DNA of 64,000 nucleotides from Sutterella wadsworthensis (GCF_003315195.1 NZ_QNRV01000003.1:62001-126000); one strand, 5' to 3'. Positions 18,477 to 29,723 are shown, counted from the first letter of the stretch. Notes: generated by a model not told the origin, from the letters alone. Numbers and translations are program-made.

Positions 18477-18765
18477 TTTGTGTTCTCCTATCCATCTGAA
18501 ACAGACTTTCGCAGACCTGCTTCAGTACAGCAATCTTTTGCGATTTTTTGCCGTCGACGCTCCTACAGGTCAACAGCTGCTGAAGAGCACCTATACTACG
18601 GGATCACTCGAACGACGGCGGGATAAATGCACTGTGGAACACGATTTGAAGCGCTTCCGCTGATGCTGCTCGTATGGTCTTCGAATCCAAATTTTCCGCT
18701 CCAGCAGTCCGAATGCCCGCAAATGCCTTCTGCCAGACTGGAGCCTTCGAAACGCATTTCTCCTC
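18477..18765. promoter_or_regulatory. Divergent gap between yejA-like operon and ybgC-tolQRA
   Basis: A 289-base non-coding stretch that must hold promoters for both operons. On the plus strand a perfect TATACT lies at about 18592-18597, but the hexamer 17 bases upstream is poor, so it is a weak promoter candidate for ybgC-tol. Short open frames here have no ribosome site or recognisable product and are not called. I see no repeat or RNA structure of note. Confidence 0.3.
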
Positions 18766-19191
18766 ATGCCAGAATTCACAGCCGAATTCCCTGTTGAGGT
18801 TTACTGGGAAGACACCGATGCCGGCGGCATCGTCTATCACAGCAACTACCTCAAATTCATGGAGCGCGCCCGCTCGAACCTCCTCAAGGAGCTCAAAGTC
18901 GCGCAGGCGAATTCGCTCACCGATCCCGACGGCGTCCTTTTTGTTGCCGTAAGCGTGGCCATCCGCTACCGTCGAGCCGCCAAGCTCGAAGACCACCTGA
19001 CCGTGCGCACGCGCATCAAGACACTGCGGCGCGCCTCGATCGTCTTTGAGCAAAATGTTTATCGAGGCAGCGAACTCATTACTGAAGGCGAAGTGCGCGT
19101 CGGCGCTGTGAGCCGCCGCACGATGGCGCCGGCTGCAATGCCGGAGTCGCTCTACGAAAAAATCCGCGCGCTGCTCGACCTTGCCGAATAA
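18766..19191 (+). CDS. ybgC: Acyl-CoA thioesterase of the tol-pal cluster
   Basis: A 141-residue single hotdog-fold thioesterase that hydrolyses short or medium acyl-CoA and is usually first in the tol operon. The active-site signature VEVYWEDTDAGGIVYHSNYLKFMERAR is all present near residues 11 to 37 (catalytic Asp in DTDAGG, followed by the HxNY motif). The start has only weak ribosome-site sequence; the ATG at 18766 fits family length. tolQ begins 35 bases downstream. Confidence 0.92.
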   Translation: MPEFTAEFPVEVYWEDTDAGGIVYHSNYLKFMERARSNLLKELKVAQANSLTDPDGVLFVAVSVAIRYRRAAKLEDHLTVRTRIKTLRRASIVFEQNVYRGSELITEGEVRVGAVSRRTMAPAAMPESLYEKIRALLDLAE

Positions 19192-19226
19192 ATTCCAGTT
19201 CATTCAATCCGACAAAGCTTTCCATT

Positions 19227-19898
19227 ATGAACACCACTGCCGATCTTTCGATCCTCACGCTCATCGCCAACGCGAGTCTGGTCGTGAAGGCCGTTCTCGC
19301 TATTCTGATCGTGCTTTCGCTTGCCAGCTGGACGGTCATCTTCCAGAAATTCTTCGTCGTGCGCCGCGCCATGCGTCAAACTGACGATTTCGAGTCGCGT
19401 TTTTGGAGCGGCACGGAACTCACGAAACTGCTCGACACGGCCAACCGCTCCCGCGACACTTCCGGCATGGAAGAGCGCATCTTTGCCGCCGGCATGAACG
19501 AATTCATGAAACAGCGTCAAACGGCCGGAGCTGCCGATACGGTCAACAGCGTCTCCCGCGCTATGCGGGCAGTCTTTACCCGTGAGATGGACCGGCTTGA
19601 AAACGGTCTGCCGATGCTTGCCTCCATCGGTTCCACTTCACCCTACATCGGTCTTTTCGGCACGGTTTGGGGCATCATGAACGCTTTCACGGGGCTCTCG
19701 AGCCTTGAAAACGCAAGTCTCGCCGTTGTTGCGCCGGGCATTGCCGAGGCGCTGGTAGCCACTGCCATCGGCCTCTTTGCCGCCATTCCTGCAGTCGCCG
19801 CTTACAACTACTACAACAACCGCGTTGGCCGTCTCTCCAACCGCGTTGACGGCTTCAGCGAAGAATTCCTCAACATTCTCGAGCGCCAATCGCGCTGA
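19227..19898 (+). CDS. tolQ: Tol-Pal system proton channel subunit TolQ
   Basis: Inner-membrane protein of 223 residues with three expected transmembrane helices (about 15 to 37, 130 to 152 and 165 to 188), homologous to ExbB and MotA. The second helix region contains the conserved LASIGSTSPYIGLFGTVWGIM stretch and the third the APGIAEALVATAIGLFAAIPAV stretch, which line the proton path with TolR. Works with TolR and TolA to drive outer-membrane constriction at division. Spaced 17 bases before tolR. Confidence 0.95.
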   Translation: MNTTADLSILTLIANASLVVKAVLAILIVLSLASWTVIFQKFFVVRRAMRQTDDFESRFWSGTELTKLLDTANRSRDTSGMEERIFAAGMNEFMKQRQTAGAADTVNSVSRAMRAVFTREMDRLENGLPMLASIGSTSPYIGLFGTVWGIMNAFTGLSSLENASLAVVAPGIAEALVATAIGLFAAIPAVAAYNYYNNRVGRLSNRVDGFSEEFLNILERQSR

Positions 19899-19915
19899 TT
19901 CCGGAGGAACTCTCA

Positions 19916-20347
19916 ATGGCTCTCAGCAGCAAAAGCCGCCGCCGCGGCCTGATGGCCGAGATCAACGTCGTTCCCTACATCGACGTGATGCTCGTGCTCG
20001 TCGTCATCCTGATGGTTGCCGCCCCCTTTGTGAATCCGAGCGTCGTCAACCTGCCATCCGTCAACAAAGCGTCGAAAGCACCTGAAAAAGTGGTCGAAGT
20101 CGTCGTTTATCCCGACGGCCGTCTGTCGCTTCGCGCAGGCAAGGAAATGCAGCCGACTGACATGCCTGGACTGGTTGCCGCCGTTCGTTCTGCGCAGGCC
20201 GGGGATGTAAAAGTTCCAGTGGTGATTGCCGCCGATAAAGATGTGCGGTACGAAGATGTCGTGAACGTCATGAAACTTTTGCAGAGCGCAGAAGTTGAGC
20301 GCGTCGGACTTTCGCTCAAGGTTGAGCGCCCTACGGCCGCCCGCTGA
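19916..20347 (+). CDS. tolR: Tol-Pal system protein TolR
   Basis: A 143-residue ExbD/TolR protein: short cytosolic N-terminus, a single transmembrane helix around residues 17 to 38 with the essential proton-carrying Asp in IDVMLVLVVILMV, then a periplasmic domain. The NVVPYIDVML motif is the family signature. A strong GGAGG site precedes the ATG at 19916. Forms the TolQ-TolR motor. Confidence 0.95.
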   Translation: MALSSKSRRRGLMAEINVVPYIDVMLVLVVILMVAAPFVNPSVVNLPSVNKASKAPEKVVEVVVYPDGRLSLRAGKEMQPTDMPGLVAAVRSAQAGDVKVPVVIAADKDVRYEDVVNVMKLLQSAEVERVGLSLKVERPTAAR

Positions 20348-20369
20348 TGCCCATTGAAGGATCTTTTCT

Positions 20370-21632
20370 ATGAGCATCAAGCCACCCATCAGCGGTTTTA
20401 ATCGAGAGCATCAGGCGGATCGCCGGGACATGTTTCCCGCCGCACTCCTTTCGGTTGCCGTGCACGGCGCGCTCTTTGTGGGTCTCTTTACTGCGTTCCA
20501 ATGGAATACGTCCGAGGAGGCCGTTTATGCGGAACTTTGGGCGCCGGAAGAAATTTCCGGCGGCAACGATCCGTCCGGCGTCGCTGAAAAGCTTCCGGAA
20601 GTTAAGAGCAAAGACACCGAAGAGCAGCAGGAGCAGAAAGCGGCTGCTCCAGAACCCAACCCGCCCGCAGAGCCTCCGCCCGCGGCCCAGCCCGAACCCG
20701 CCCAGCCCACTCCTGAAGACATCGCTCGCGAGAAAGCCCAAGAAGCTCAGCGCATTGAAGAGGAGCAGATCGCCCGTGCAGCTCAGGAGGAACTTGAAGC
20801 TCGCCGCCAAGAAGCCGAACGTATTGCGCAGGAGCGCGCCCGCGCCGAAGAGATTGAGCGCATGCGTCAAGAAGCTATCGAGGCCGAGCAGCGCCGTCTA
20901 GCCGAAGAGGCTCGCCGGGAAGAAGAAGAGCGCATCGCTCAGGAACGTCTTGCCGAGCAGGCAAAACGAGCGGAAGAGGAACGTCAGGCCGAAGAAGCCC
21001 GTCGTCAGGAAGCCGCGCGTCTGGCCGAAGAAGCACGTAAAGCTGAGGAAGCCAAAAAGGCCGAAGAAGAGCGCCTTGCCGCTGAAGCCGAAGCGAAGCG
21101 AATCGCTGAAGAGTTAAAGCGCGAAGAAGCCGAACGCCAAGCACAGGAAGCCGCTCAAAAGGCTGCGGCGGAACGTCAGGCTCGAGAAGCCGAACAAGCC
21201 AAACGCCGCATTGCTCAGCAAGCGCGTGAACGCGAACTCGCTCGTCTTGCAGCCAAGATTGACCCGAATGCGCAGCGCTCGGGCACCACTCGAGGTGATC
21301 AGCGCAACTTCCGCCGAAGCCTCACCGGCTCCGCACTGGCCACCTGGTCCAACAGAGTGCGTGCCTGCATCCGCCCGAACATCTTGTTCGACGTTCCGGT
21401 CAATACGCCTCGCGGACGTTATGTCGCGGAATATCAAGTGCGCCTGCAATCCGACGGCAAACAAATCGGCTCGCCCGAACTCAAAAAGAGCTCTGGGCTC
21501 TCCGCTTACGATACCAATGTCCTGCGTGCCATTCGCTTGTGTAATCCGTTCCCACAGCCCACTGGCGGCGAAGCTATTCCAAGCGTGCTGACCATTACGT
21601 TCGATCCGGTGGACGATACTGCCGGCAAGTGA
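20370..21632 (+). CDS. tolA: Tol-Pal system protein TolA
   Basis: A 420-residue protein with the three-part TolA plan: cytosolic N-terminus and one transmembrane helix (about 22 to 44); a Pro-rich then very long Ala/Glu/Arg/Lys/Gln-rich helical rod (about 60 to 305) made of imperfect repeats rich in AEEARR-type units; and a C-terminal globular domain (about 310 to 420) that contacts Pal or TolB, with a TonB-like end. AAGGA precedes the ATG at 20370. No tolB or pal follows; a strong terminator comes 25 bases after the stop. Confidence 0.93.
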   Translation: MSIKPPISGFNREHQADRRDMFPAALLSVAVHGALFVGLFTAFQWNTSEEAVYAELWAPEEISGGNDPSGVAEKLPEVKSKDTEEQQEQKAAAPEPNPPAEPPPAAQPEPAQPTPEDIAREKAQEAQRIEEEQIARAAQEELEARRQEAERIAQERARAEEIERMRQEAIEAEQRRLAEEARREEEERIAQERLAEQAKRAEEERQAEEARRQEAARLAEEARKAEEAKKAEEERLAAEAEAKRIAEELKREEAERQAQEAAQKAAAERQAREAEQAKRRIAQQARERELARLAAKIDPNAQRSGTTRGDQRNFRRSLTGSALATWSNRVRACIRPNILFDVPVNTPRGRYVAEYQVRLQSDGKQIGSPELKKSSGLSAYDTNVLRAIRLCNPFPQPTGGEAIPSVLTITFDPVDDTAGK

Positions 21633-21656
21633 CGGCGGCCCGTTTGCTGCGCCTAA

Positions 21657-21699
21657 AATAAATCGGCCTGCAGAATCCAAATCTGCAGGCCGATTTATT
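21657..21699. terminator. Bidirectional terminator between tolA and proS
   Basis: A perfect 18-base-pair stem (AATAAATCGGCCTGCAGA pairs with its complement at 21682-21699) with a 7-base loop. The arm ends are A/T rich on both sides, so it can end tolA transcripts on the plus strand and proS transcripts on the minus strand. Confidence 0.85.
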
Positions 21700-21715
21700 G
21701 GCTGCTGGCTCAGTA

Positions 21716-21736
21716 TGCGCCGATCTCATCGGCGCA
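21716..21736. terminator. Second hairpin downstream of proS
   Basis: TGCGCCGAT and ATCGGCGCA form a perfect 9-base-pair stem with a 3-base loop, directly after the proS stop codon on the minus strand. There is no T-run after it, so on its own it is a weak terminator; together with the neighbouring 18-pair stem it makes a tandem end to the proS transcript. Confidence 0.45.
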
Positions 21737-21749
21737 TCATCCCTGCGTT

Positions 21750-23498
21750 TTAGTCGCGCTTGATACGGCCGACAATGTAGGCTGCCGCATCGGCAACCGG
21801 GACCATCGTCTTTTCGGCCAAATTCGTACGCTCAGCGTATTCGATTTCGCCGTTCTTCAGACCGCGGTCACCGATCACCACGCGGTGCGGCACGCCGATG
21901 AGCTCCCATTCCGCAAACATTACGCCCGGACGCATGTCACGGTCATCGAGAATCACGTCAACACCGCGCGCCTTCAGGTCTTCGTAAAGCGCATCAGCCG
22001 CCTTGCGGACATCTTCACTCTTGGCGTAGTTCATCGGACAGATGACCACTTCAAACGGCGCGATGGCGTCGGGCCACTGGATGCCTTTGTCGTCATGGCG
22101 CTGCTCGATCGCCGCCCCCGCCACGCGGGTAACGCCGATGCCGTAGCAGCCCATCTGCATGGGCTTCGGCTGGCCGTTTTCATCGAGGAAAGTGGCGTGC
22201 ATCGGTTCGCTGTAGCGCGTGCCGAGGAAGAACACATGACCGACTTCAATGCCGCGCTGCAGACGCAGAACGCCCTTGCCGTCGGGAGACTTGTCGCCTT
22301 CGACCACATTGCGCAGATCCATGACGACAGGCTCGGGCAGATCTCGCCCAAAGTTGACGCCCGAATAGTGGAACCCTTCTTCGTTCGCACCGCAGCAGAA
22401 ATCAGACATGTCGGCAGCCGTCTTATCGGCATAAACAGCGATATCGCTCTTCACGCCGACCGGCCCAAGGTAACCCGGCTTGGAGCCAAATGCGGCAAGA
22501 ATTTCCGCATCAGTGGCAAACCGGAAGCCGTCCTTAAGCTCCGGAATATGGCCAGCCTTCACTTCGTTGAGTTCGTGGTCAGCACGAAGCAGCACAAGCA
22601 CAATCTTCGCCGGAATCGATTCGCCCTTTTCATTGGTACGGTCCGCAGCAAGCACGACGCTCTTGACGCAGCTGAGGAACGGCAGGCCCAGATATTCCGC
22701 CACGAGCTCGCATTTTTCCTTGCCCGGCGTAGCGCGCTTTTCCAAAGCGGCAGTCGGCGCTTTGCGGCCGTCAAGGACGGATGATGCGTCGGCAAGTTCA
22801 ATGTTGGCGGCGTAGTCCGAATCCGGGCAGTAGGCAATGACGTCCTCACCGGCATTGGCGATCACCTGGAATTCATGCGAACGCGAGCCGCCGATGGAGC
22901 CCGTATCGGCGCGAACAGCACGGAAACCGAGACCAATACGGGTAAAGATGCGCTGATAGGCCGCATACATCTTGTCGTAAGAAAGGCCAGCACCGGCTTC
23001 ATCACGGTCAAACGAATAGGCGTCCTTCATCGTGAATTCACGACCGCGCATCACCCCGAAACGCGGACGGCGCTCGTCGCGGAATTTCGTCTGAATGTGG
23101 AAGAAATTCACCGGCAGCTGACGCCAGCTCTTGATTTCCTGACGGGCGACATCGGTGATGACCTCTTCGGACGTCGGCTGCAGCACGAAGTCGCGCATAT
23201 GACGATCTTTGATGCGCAGGAGTTCGGGACCGTACTTCTCCCAGCGTCCGGTTTCCTGCCAGAGTTCTGCAGGCTGCACCATCGGCATCAGCAATTCAAT
23301 CGATCCGGCACGAACCATTTCGTCGCGGATAATGTTTTCAATTTTGCGGATGACGCGAAGGCCAAGCGGCATGTAGGTATATACGCCGGCGGCAAGCTTC
23401 TTGATCATGCCGGAGCGAATCATGTACTGCTGGCTGATGACGTCGGCATCGGCCGGCGCTTCTTTGAGAGTCGAAATGAAAAAGGAACGGGCTCGCAT
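21750..23498 (-). CDS. proS: Prolyl-tRNA synthetase
   Basis: Class II aminoacyl-tRNA synthetase charging tRNA-Pro. The 582 residues follow the bacterial ProS plan: catalytic core motifs 1 to 3 ([19 protein letters not shown] near 30; motif 2 around [21 protein letters not shown] near 140 to 160; motif 3 GIGVTR near 445), the inserted editing domain between motifs 2 and 3 (about 225 to 410), and the C-terminal anticodon-binding domain from about 475. The start is chosen at [13 protein letters not shown], matching E. coli; a GTG five codons earlier (23513) is also possible. No strong ribosome site is seen for either. Confidence 0.94.
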   Translation of the reverse strand: MRARSFFISTLKEAPADADVISQQYMIRSGMIKKLAAGVYTYMPLGLRVIRKIENIIRDEMVRAGSIELLMPMVQPAELWQETGRWEKYGPELLRIKDRHMRDFVLQPTSEEVITDVARQEIKSWRQLPVNFFHIQTKFRDERRPRFGVMRGREFTMKDAYSFDRDEAGAGLSYDKMYAAYQRIFTRIGLGFRAVRADTGSIGGSRSHEFQVIANAGEDVIAYCPDSDYAANIELADASSVLDGRKAPTAALEKRATPGKEKCELVAEYLGLPFLSCVKSVVLAADRTNEKGESIPAKIVLVLLRADHELNEVKAGHIPELKDGFRFATDAEILAAFGSKPGYLGPVGVKSDIAVYADKTAADMSDFCCGANEEGFHYSGVNFGRDLPEPVVMDLRNVVEGDKSPDGKGVLRLQRGIEVGHVFFLGTRYSEPMHATFLDENGQPKPMQMGCYGIGVTRVAGAAIEQRHDDKGIQWPDAIAPFEVVICPMNYAKSEDVRKAADALYEDLKARGVDVILDDRDMRPGVMFAEWELIGVPHRVVIGDRGLKNGEIEYAERTNLAEKTMVPVADAAAYIVGRIKRD

Positions 23499-23541
23499 AT
23501 CAAATGGAGGCACCCGCCGCGGCGTCTTCCGCCAGGGTGCT

Positions 23542-23587
23542 TAAAAAAAAGGAATGCCGCTCCGGAATTTCAAAACGCGGGGAGCGG
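23542..23587 (-). terminator. Terminator downstream of proB
   Basis: On the minus strand GCCGCTCC and GGAGCGGC form an 8-pair stem (23555-23587) followed by ATTCC and then eight T residues (23542-23549 read as A on the plus strand). This is a standard Rho-independent terminator placed 37 bases after proB and before proS, so proS likely has its own promoter. Confidence 0.8.
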
Positions 23588-23623
23588 CTGAGGATCAACG
23601 CGTTATTGTACTTTTTCGCACCT

Positions 23624-24751
23624 TCAGAGGACGACCAAGTTGTCGCGATGGATCATTTCGGGCGCATCCATGCTGCCCAAAATCTGCATAACCTCATCGG
23701 TATGGGCACGGCAGATGCGGCGGGCTTCAGTGCTTGAGTACCCCACCAGACCGCGAGCAATCTCGCAGCCGGCTTCGTCAACGCACACCACCATTTCTCC
23801 GCGCTTGAATTCGCCCTCCACGGCTTTCACGCCGACCGGAAGGAGTGACGTGTGATCTCGCTTAAGCGCTCTGACAGCACCCGAATCCAGAACGAGTCTG
23901 CCAGCCGCCCGCAGATGGTCGGCAATCCACTGCTTCTTGGCATGGAGCACTGAAGAAGCGGGGCTCAGGTGCGTGCCGATCGCTTCGCCCTGGGCGAGCC
24001 GTACGAGCACGTTTTCTTCTCGGCCGGAAGCAATGATGGTGCCGGCGCCCGAACGTGCTGCGCGTTTGGCGGCCAGAATCTTCGTGATCATGCCGCCCTT
24101 GGAGAGCGTGCTTGCTGCGCCCCCAGCCATCTTTTCCAAAGCCGGATCACCGGCTTGAGCAAATTGGACGAACTCCGCATCCGGATTGGATCGGGGATCC
24201 GCCGTGAAAAGACCTCGCTGATCCGTCAGAATCACGAGCACATCAGCTTCCACAAGGTTCGTCACCAAAGCGCCCAGCGTATCGTTGTCGCCCACTTTGA
24301 TTTCTTCGGTCACCACGGTGTCATTCTCATTGATAACGGGAACGATGCCGAGTCCCAGCAGTTCAATGAGCGTCATGCGGGCATTCAAATACTGCTCTCG
24401 GTCCGCCAGATTGGCGTGGGTAAGGAGCACCTGAGCGGTCTTGATGCCGTGACAGCCGAAATGTTCTTCATAGGCCTGCGCAAGCCCCATCTGTCCCACC
24501 GCGGCGGCAGCCTGAAGCTCACAGACGCGAGTCGGTCGAGTTTCCCAGCCGATACGAAGCACGCCCTCGGCAATAGCGCCAGAGCTCACCAGGAGCACTT
24601 CGCGGCCCATCGCGCGGAGCGCGGCAATTTGACCGGCCCAGCGCTCGATCGCACGAACATCAAGACCGCGTCCGTCATTGGTAACCAATGCGCTCCCAAC
24701 CTTGACAACAATGCGACGCGCCTCTTTAAGAAGCGATTCCTGACCGACCAT
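23624..24751 (-). CDS. proB: Glutamate 5-kinase
   Basis: First enzyme of proline synthesis: phosphorylates glutamate at the gamma carboxyl. The 375-residue protein has the amino-acid-kinase domain ([12 protein letters not shown] near residue 15, SSGAIAEG near 55, INENDTV near 145, [12 protein letters not shown] near 210) and a C-terminal PUA domain (about 285 to 365), as in E. coli ProB. AGGAG precedes the ATG at 24751. Follows obgE on the same strand in the usual betaproteobacterial order. Confidence 0.94.
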   Translation of the reverse strand: MVGQESLLKEARRIVVKVGSALVTNDGRGLDVRAIERWAGQIAALRAMGREVLLVSSGAIAEGVLRIGWETRPTRVCELQAAAAVGQMGLAQAYEEHFGCHGIKTAQVLLTHANLADREQYLNARMTLIELLGLGIVPVINENDTVVTEEIKVGDNDTLGALVTNLVEADVLVILTDQRGLFTADPRSNPDAEFVQFAQAGDPALEKMAGGAASTLSKGGMITKILAAKRAARSGAGTIIASGREENVLVRLAQGEAIGTHLSPASSVLHAKKQWIADHLRAAGRLVLDSGAVRALKRDHTSLLPVGVKAVEGEFKRGEMVVCVDEAGCEIARGLVGYSSTEARRICRAHTDEVMQILGSMDAPEMIHRDNLVVL

Positions 24752-24782
24752 GGCGTCTTCTCCTATGGAAATTGCACGACAG

Positions 24783-24816
24783 GAAAGCCGCTCACACGGG
24801 ATTCGAAGCGGCTTTC
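24783..24816. terminator. Hairpin between obgE and proB
   Basis: GAAAGCCGCT and AGCGGCTTTC make a 10-pair stem with a 14-base loop, 24 bases after the obgE stop. The stem itself ends in three T/A pairs but no long T-run follows on the minus strand, so it may be a partial terminator or processing site and not a full stop. Confidence 0.45.
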
Positions 24817-24839
24817 GGGCTTAAAACTGATGTTTCAAA

Positions 24840-26358
<1,519 letters not shown>

Positions 26359-26396
26359 TTTCTATGCTCTGCTGAAAAACTGGGTTGAAGGATAAA

Positions 26397-26708
26397 TCAA
26401 GCGTTGATCGCGTCGATACGCACTTCGGCGAAGTGCTGGCGATGGCCGCCGGACTTCATGGAGTGCTTACGACGACGGAACTTGAAGATGCGGACCTTGT
26501 CGTGGCGGCCGAGCGCAACGATGGTGCCCGTCACGGTAGCGCCCTCAACGAGGGGAGCGCCGACCTTGAGGCCTTCTTCGCCGGAGACAGCGAGAACTTC
26601 GCTGAAAGTAACCTGAGAGCCGGCGTCCTGGCCGAGGAGCTCGACCTTGAGCGTGTCGCCGACGTTGACGCGGTACTGCTTACCGCCCGTCTTGATGATC
26701 GCGTACAT
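26397..26708 (-). CDS. rplU: Large ribosomal subunit protein bL21
   Basis: A 103-residue L21 protein ([18 protein letters not shown] at the start, [16 protein letters not shown] near residue 77 to 92), full family length. First gene of the rplU-rpmA unit, with a recognisable promoter about 140 bases upstream. Confidence 0.97.
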   Translation of the reverse strand: MYAIIKTGGKQYRVNVGDTLKVELLGQDAGSQVTFSEVLAVSGEEGLKVGAPLVEGATVTGTIVALGRHDKVRIFKFRRRKHSMKSGGHRQHFAEVRIDAINA

Positions 26709-27036
26709 GTAATAAAACCTCGCCGTCCCGCTTCAGTCTGCTTGCAGCAAACCTGCGCGAAACCTTTTTGTACTCGACGAACCTCGAACGCCCGGAGAAT
26801 TCCGAATGCCGCCCGATAAGTGCGTCCATTGCGTGGAAAGGTGCGCATTATTTCATTGCGGAAACTTCTTCGTCAAGCGAAAAGCTTGGATTTCTTGCGA
26901 AACTCAGGCAAACACACTCAGCATTGCGCACTTGCCGCGCGGTCTGCTGCCGCAGGCTCGATATACTTTGCTCACAATTCTTTTTGCCCGCGGATGTCAT
27001 GCATCCCGCAGTTCGCATTTTTCTTCCTGAGGCTAT
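26709..27036. other. Divergent rplU/ispB intergenic region
   Basis: A 328-base gap without a gene. It contains the rplU promoter described separately and, on the plus strand, TATACT at 26962-26967 about 70 bases before ispB, without a good upstream hexamer at standard spacing. GAGG lies before the ispB ATG. Small open frames crossing the gap lack ribosome sites and recognisable products. Confidence 0.5.
26847..26876 (-). promoter_or_regulatory. Sigma-70 type promoter for rplU-rpmA
   Basis: On the minus strand TTGACG (26871-26876) and AATAAT (26847-26852) are separated by 18 bases, five matches each to the consensus hexamers. A start near 26840 would give a leader of about 130 bases before rplU, long enough for autoregulation by a ribosomal protein, though no named leader fold is evident. 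Confidence 0.6.
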
Positions 27037-28035
27037 ATGACCCAGACCGCATCCTCAACCGACCCCAAGGTGCTTGTCCAGCGCCTGCTCGCCCCTATTG
27101 CGGACGACATGAAGGCGGTTGACGACTATATCCGCGCTGAGCTTGCAAGCGACGTGAGCCGCATGCATGAAATCAGCGAATACATCACCAGCGCCGGCGG
27201 AAAGCGCATGCGTCCTGCGCTCCTTATTCTCATCAGCCGAGCGCTGGGGTATAAGGGCGACCTCTGCTGCTATCTTGGCGCAACCATTGAGCTCCTGCAT
27301 ACCGCCACACTGATGCATGACGATGTGGTTGATGAAAGCAATCTTCGCCGAGGCCGCCCTACTGCCAATGCCCGATGGGGCAACGGCGCAGCCGTTCTTG
27401 TCGGCGACTTCCTCTATACCCGCTCCTTCCAAATGATGGTGCGGGCGGGCAATCTTCGCGTCATGCAGGCGCTCGCCGATGCCGCCAACCGCCTCTCCGA
27501 GGGTGAGGTTGTGCAGATGGTCAATGCTCATGATCCGTCGGTTGACGAAACACGATACTTCCGAGTGATTGAACGCAAGACGGCCTGTCTCTTTGAGGCC
27601 GGCGCCCGAATGGCTGCTGCCATTGCCGAGTGCAGCAAAGAGCAGGAAGAAGCCGTTGCGCAATATGCTCTGGCGCTCGGCAACGCTTTCCAGATTGCCG
27701 ATGACATCCTCGACTACACGGGCGTTGCCGCCGATATTGGCAAGAACCTCGGCGCAGATCTTCGCGAAGGGAAAATGACGCTCCCGCTCATCTATACGCG
27801 TGAACTCACAACGCCCGAAGGCCGAGCTCTCATCGACGAGGCCGTTCGGAAAGGCGATGGCCCCTTTGACAAAATTACAAAGCTTGTAGTAGACTGCGGG
27901 GCTCTTGACCGATGCAGTCTTCGAGCGGAAGCCGAGTTAGAGAGAGGCCGTCAGGCTCTTGCAAAACTTCCCCCTTCCATTTTCAACGAAAGTCTGCTAG
28001 AATTACTGTCCTTCACTGTTAGACGTGATCGATAA
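27037..28035 (+). CDS. ispB: Polyprenyl (octaprenyl-type) diphosphate synthase
   Basis: Elongates farnesyl diphosphate to the long isoprenoid chain of quinones. The 332-residue protein carries both Asp-rich motifs of trans-prenyltransferases: DDVVDES near residue 95 and ADDILDYTG near 225, with GGKRMRPAL near 53. Chain length (8 or otherwise) cannot be read with certainty. GAGG precedes the ATG. A tRNA gene begins 20 bases after the stop. Confidence 0.93.
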   Translation: MTQTASSTDPKVLVQRLLAPIADDMKAVDDYIRAELASDVSRMHEISEYITSAGGKRMRPALLILISRALGYKGDLCCYLGATIELLHTATLMHDDVVDESNLRRGRPTANARWGNGAAVLVGDFLYTRSFQMMVRAGNLRVMQALADAANRLSEGEVVQMVNAHDPSVDETRYFRVIERKTACLFEAGARMAAAIAECSKEQEEAVAQYALALGNAFQIADDILDYTGVAADIGKNLGADLREGKMTLPLIYTRELTTPEGRALIDEAVRKGDGPFDKITKLVVDCGALDRCSLRAEAELERGRQALAKLPPSIFNESLLELLSFTVRRDR

Positions 28036-28055
28036 CGTCAAATCGGTAAAGACCT

Positions 28056-28132
<77 letters not shown>

Positions 28133-28140
28133 GGATTTTG

Positions 28141-28176
28141 AAAGGCGCTGTTCCATCAAGGACGGCGCCTTTTTCT
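28141..28176 (+). terminator. Terminator after tRNA-Pro
   Basis: AAAGGCGC pairs with GCGCCTTT, with extra pairing inside, and is followed by a T-rich run (TTTTTCTTT). A standard Rho-independent terminator for the ispB-tRNA transcript. Confidence 0.85.
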
Positions 28177-28212
28177 TTATCCTTTCGGCCAACAGGCAAT
28201 CAAACCTTAGAG

Positions 28213-28839
28213 ATGCAAATGTGCTGGATTTTGGGCTTAACGGGCGGAGCTGGCTCCGGAAAGAGCACCGCTGCAGACATCTTTCGTGAACTAGGGCTCC
28301 CCATCATTGATGCGGACCGCATTTCGCGTGCTGTAACTGCCGCCGGGGGCGCTGCTGGGCCCGCCATACGCCAAGCCTTCGGCCCAGAGATGATTGAAAT
28401 CTCCGGCGCCATGAACAGGGCCCGCATGCGTGAACTCGTCTTTCGAGACCCTGAAGCCCGCAAAAAACTCGAGGCCATTGTCCATAGCGCCATGAAGCAG
28501 GTGCTCGATGATGAGTTTGCTTGCGCCAAACGCTCCGGCGCCCCATTCGCGGTTTATGACTGCCCGCTTTTAATCGAAAGTCCTCAAGCACGAGCCCGCG
28601 TTGACCGCATCTTGGTCATTGATGTGCCTGAATACCTGCAAGTTGAGCGTCTTGGAACCCGCTCCGGACTAGCGCCGGATGCAGCGCTTCGCCTCATTCG
28701 TGCGCAGACTTCCCGCCGCAATCGTCTGCAAGCGGCGGACGATGTGCTTGTCAATGCCGGAACACGCGAGGATTTCGCCCGCCGTGTCCGTCATTACGCC
28801 TTGCGTCTCTTGGAAGCCGCTGAGAAACACCATCTCTGA
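28213..28839 (+). CDS. coaE: Dephospho-CoA kinase
   Basis: Last step of coenzyme A synthesis. The 208-residue P-loop kinase has Walker A GGAGSGKST near residue 11, the IIDADRISR motif near 35, and the DCPLLIE motif near 118. Start chosen at the ATG at 28213 (an ATG two codons later is equally possible); the longer frame from a TTG lies inside the tRNA terminator. In related bacteria coaE is followed by zapD and yacG, as here, but the prepilin peptidase gene often found before it is absent. Confidence 0.92.
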   Translation: MQMCWILGLTGGAGSGKSTAADIFRELGLPIIDADRISRAVTAAGGAAGPAIRQAFGPEMIEISGAMNRARMRELVFRDPEARKKLEAIVHSAMKQVLDDEFACAKRSGAPFAVYDCPLLIESPQARARVDRILVIDVPEYLQVERLGTRSGLAPDAALRLIRAQTSRRNRLQAADDVLVNAGTREDFARRVRHYALRLLEAAEKHHL

Positions 28840-28955
28840 AACCTCTTGTCGCTTTTACCTCTTTTCGTAAAGAACTGCGTCGGATAAGATCAGAAGGTGT
28901 GCGCAGTCTTTCGAGGCTGCGTCTTTTCAGGAACGTCTAATTCGCCAACTCGAGC

Positions 28956-29723
28956 ATGCCTGACACTGGACTGATTCTCTATGAGTTCCCCTGCAGCGAG
29001 AAGATTCGCTTTTACCTGCGGCTGGAAGCGCTCAAGCAGCGTCTGGACTGGTTCCTGGCGCTCGATGGCAAAGCTGCTCACCAAGCGGCAATCAACGCAC
29101 TTTTCGATCTTTCGGACGTTGCCGCCCGATCGGACCTGAAAAACGAACTCCTTAAAGCGCTCTTGCAGCAGCGCCGCGATATTGAAGCGCTTCCCGCCAA
29201 TGCAACGGTAGATGGTCAGCCGGCTAAAACGGTACTGGCCCTTGTATCTGAAGCCGCTAATTCCGTCTCGGCAGCGGTGGGCCGCACCAGCCAAATCCTG
29301 CGTGACAACGAGTGGCTGCAGCTCATTCGAAACCGCCAGCGCCTGCCCGGCGGCACCTGTGAATTTGACCTTCCTCAGCTTCACTATTGGCTCTCTCAGC
29401 CGGCTGAAATTCGTCGCCAAGAACTCCTGTCACTCGCGCAGACCCTTTTGCCGATTACCAACGCGGCTCAGCTCATTCTCGGCCATCTGCGGGCGCAGAC
29501 CATCATTTCTGATGCCGTGGCCGAGCACGGGACAATGCAGATTCCCACGTCAGGCAGTCCCTATCAACTCGCACGCATCTGGATGCCTCAGGAAAGTCAA
29601 TGCATTCCTGACATGAGTGCAAACCGTCATACGCTCTGGCTGCGTTTTTCAACGCCTGACGCCAAACACCGCCTCCATGCGGTGCATGAAACGCTATCCT
29701 TCCGTCTTGGGCTCTGTATTTAA
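28956..29723 (+). CDS. zapD: Cell division protein ZapD
   Basis: A 255-residue cytosolic FtsZ-bundling factor. The opening LILYEFPCSEKIRFYLRLE, the HYWL motif with preceding CEFDLPQL near residue 145, and the end of the form ETLSFRLGLCI are typical of ZapD (older names YacF and DUF1342). Set between coaE and yacG as in other betaproteobacteria. Starts 116 bases after coaE. Confidence 0.93.
   Translation: MPDTGLILYEFPCSEKIRFYLRLEALKQRLDWFLALDGKAAHQAAINALFDLSDVAARSDLKNELLKALLQQRRDIEALPANATVDGQPAKTVLALVSEAANSVSAAVGRTSQILRDNEWLQLIRNRQRLPGGTCEFDLPQLHYWLSQPAEIRRQELLSLAQTLLPITNAAQLILGHLRAQTIISDAVAEHGTMQIPTSGSPYQLARIWMPQESQCIPDMSANRHTLWLRFSTPDAKHRLHAVHETLSFRLGLCI

Noticed and set aside
18592-18597. 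TATACT as a firm promoter for ybgC-tolQRA
   Set aside because: No acceptable -35 hexamer at 16-18 bases, so it is kept only as a weak candidate inside the gap entry.
20700-21250. Repetitive Glu/Ala/Arg-rich DNA that looks like a tandem repeat array
   Set aside because: It is the ordinary coiled rod of TolA; the repeats are imperfect and explained by helical composition.
21885-22784. 299-residue open frame on the plus strand
   Set aside because: Antisense to proS, no domain seen.
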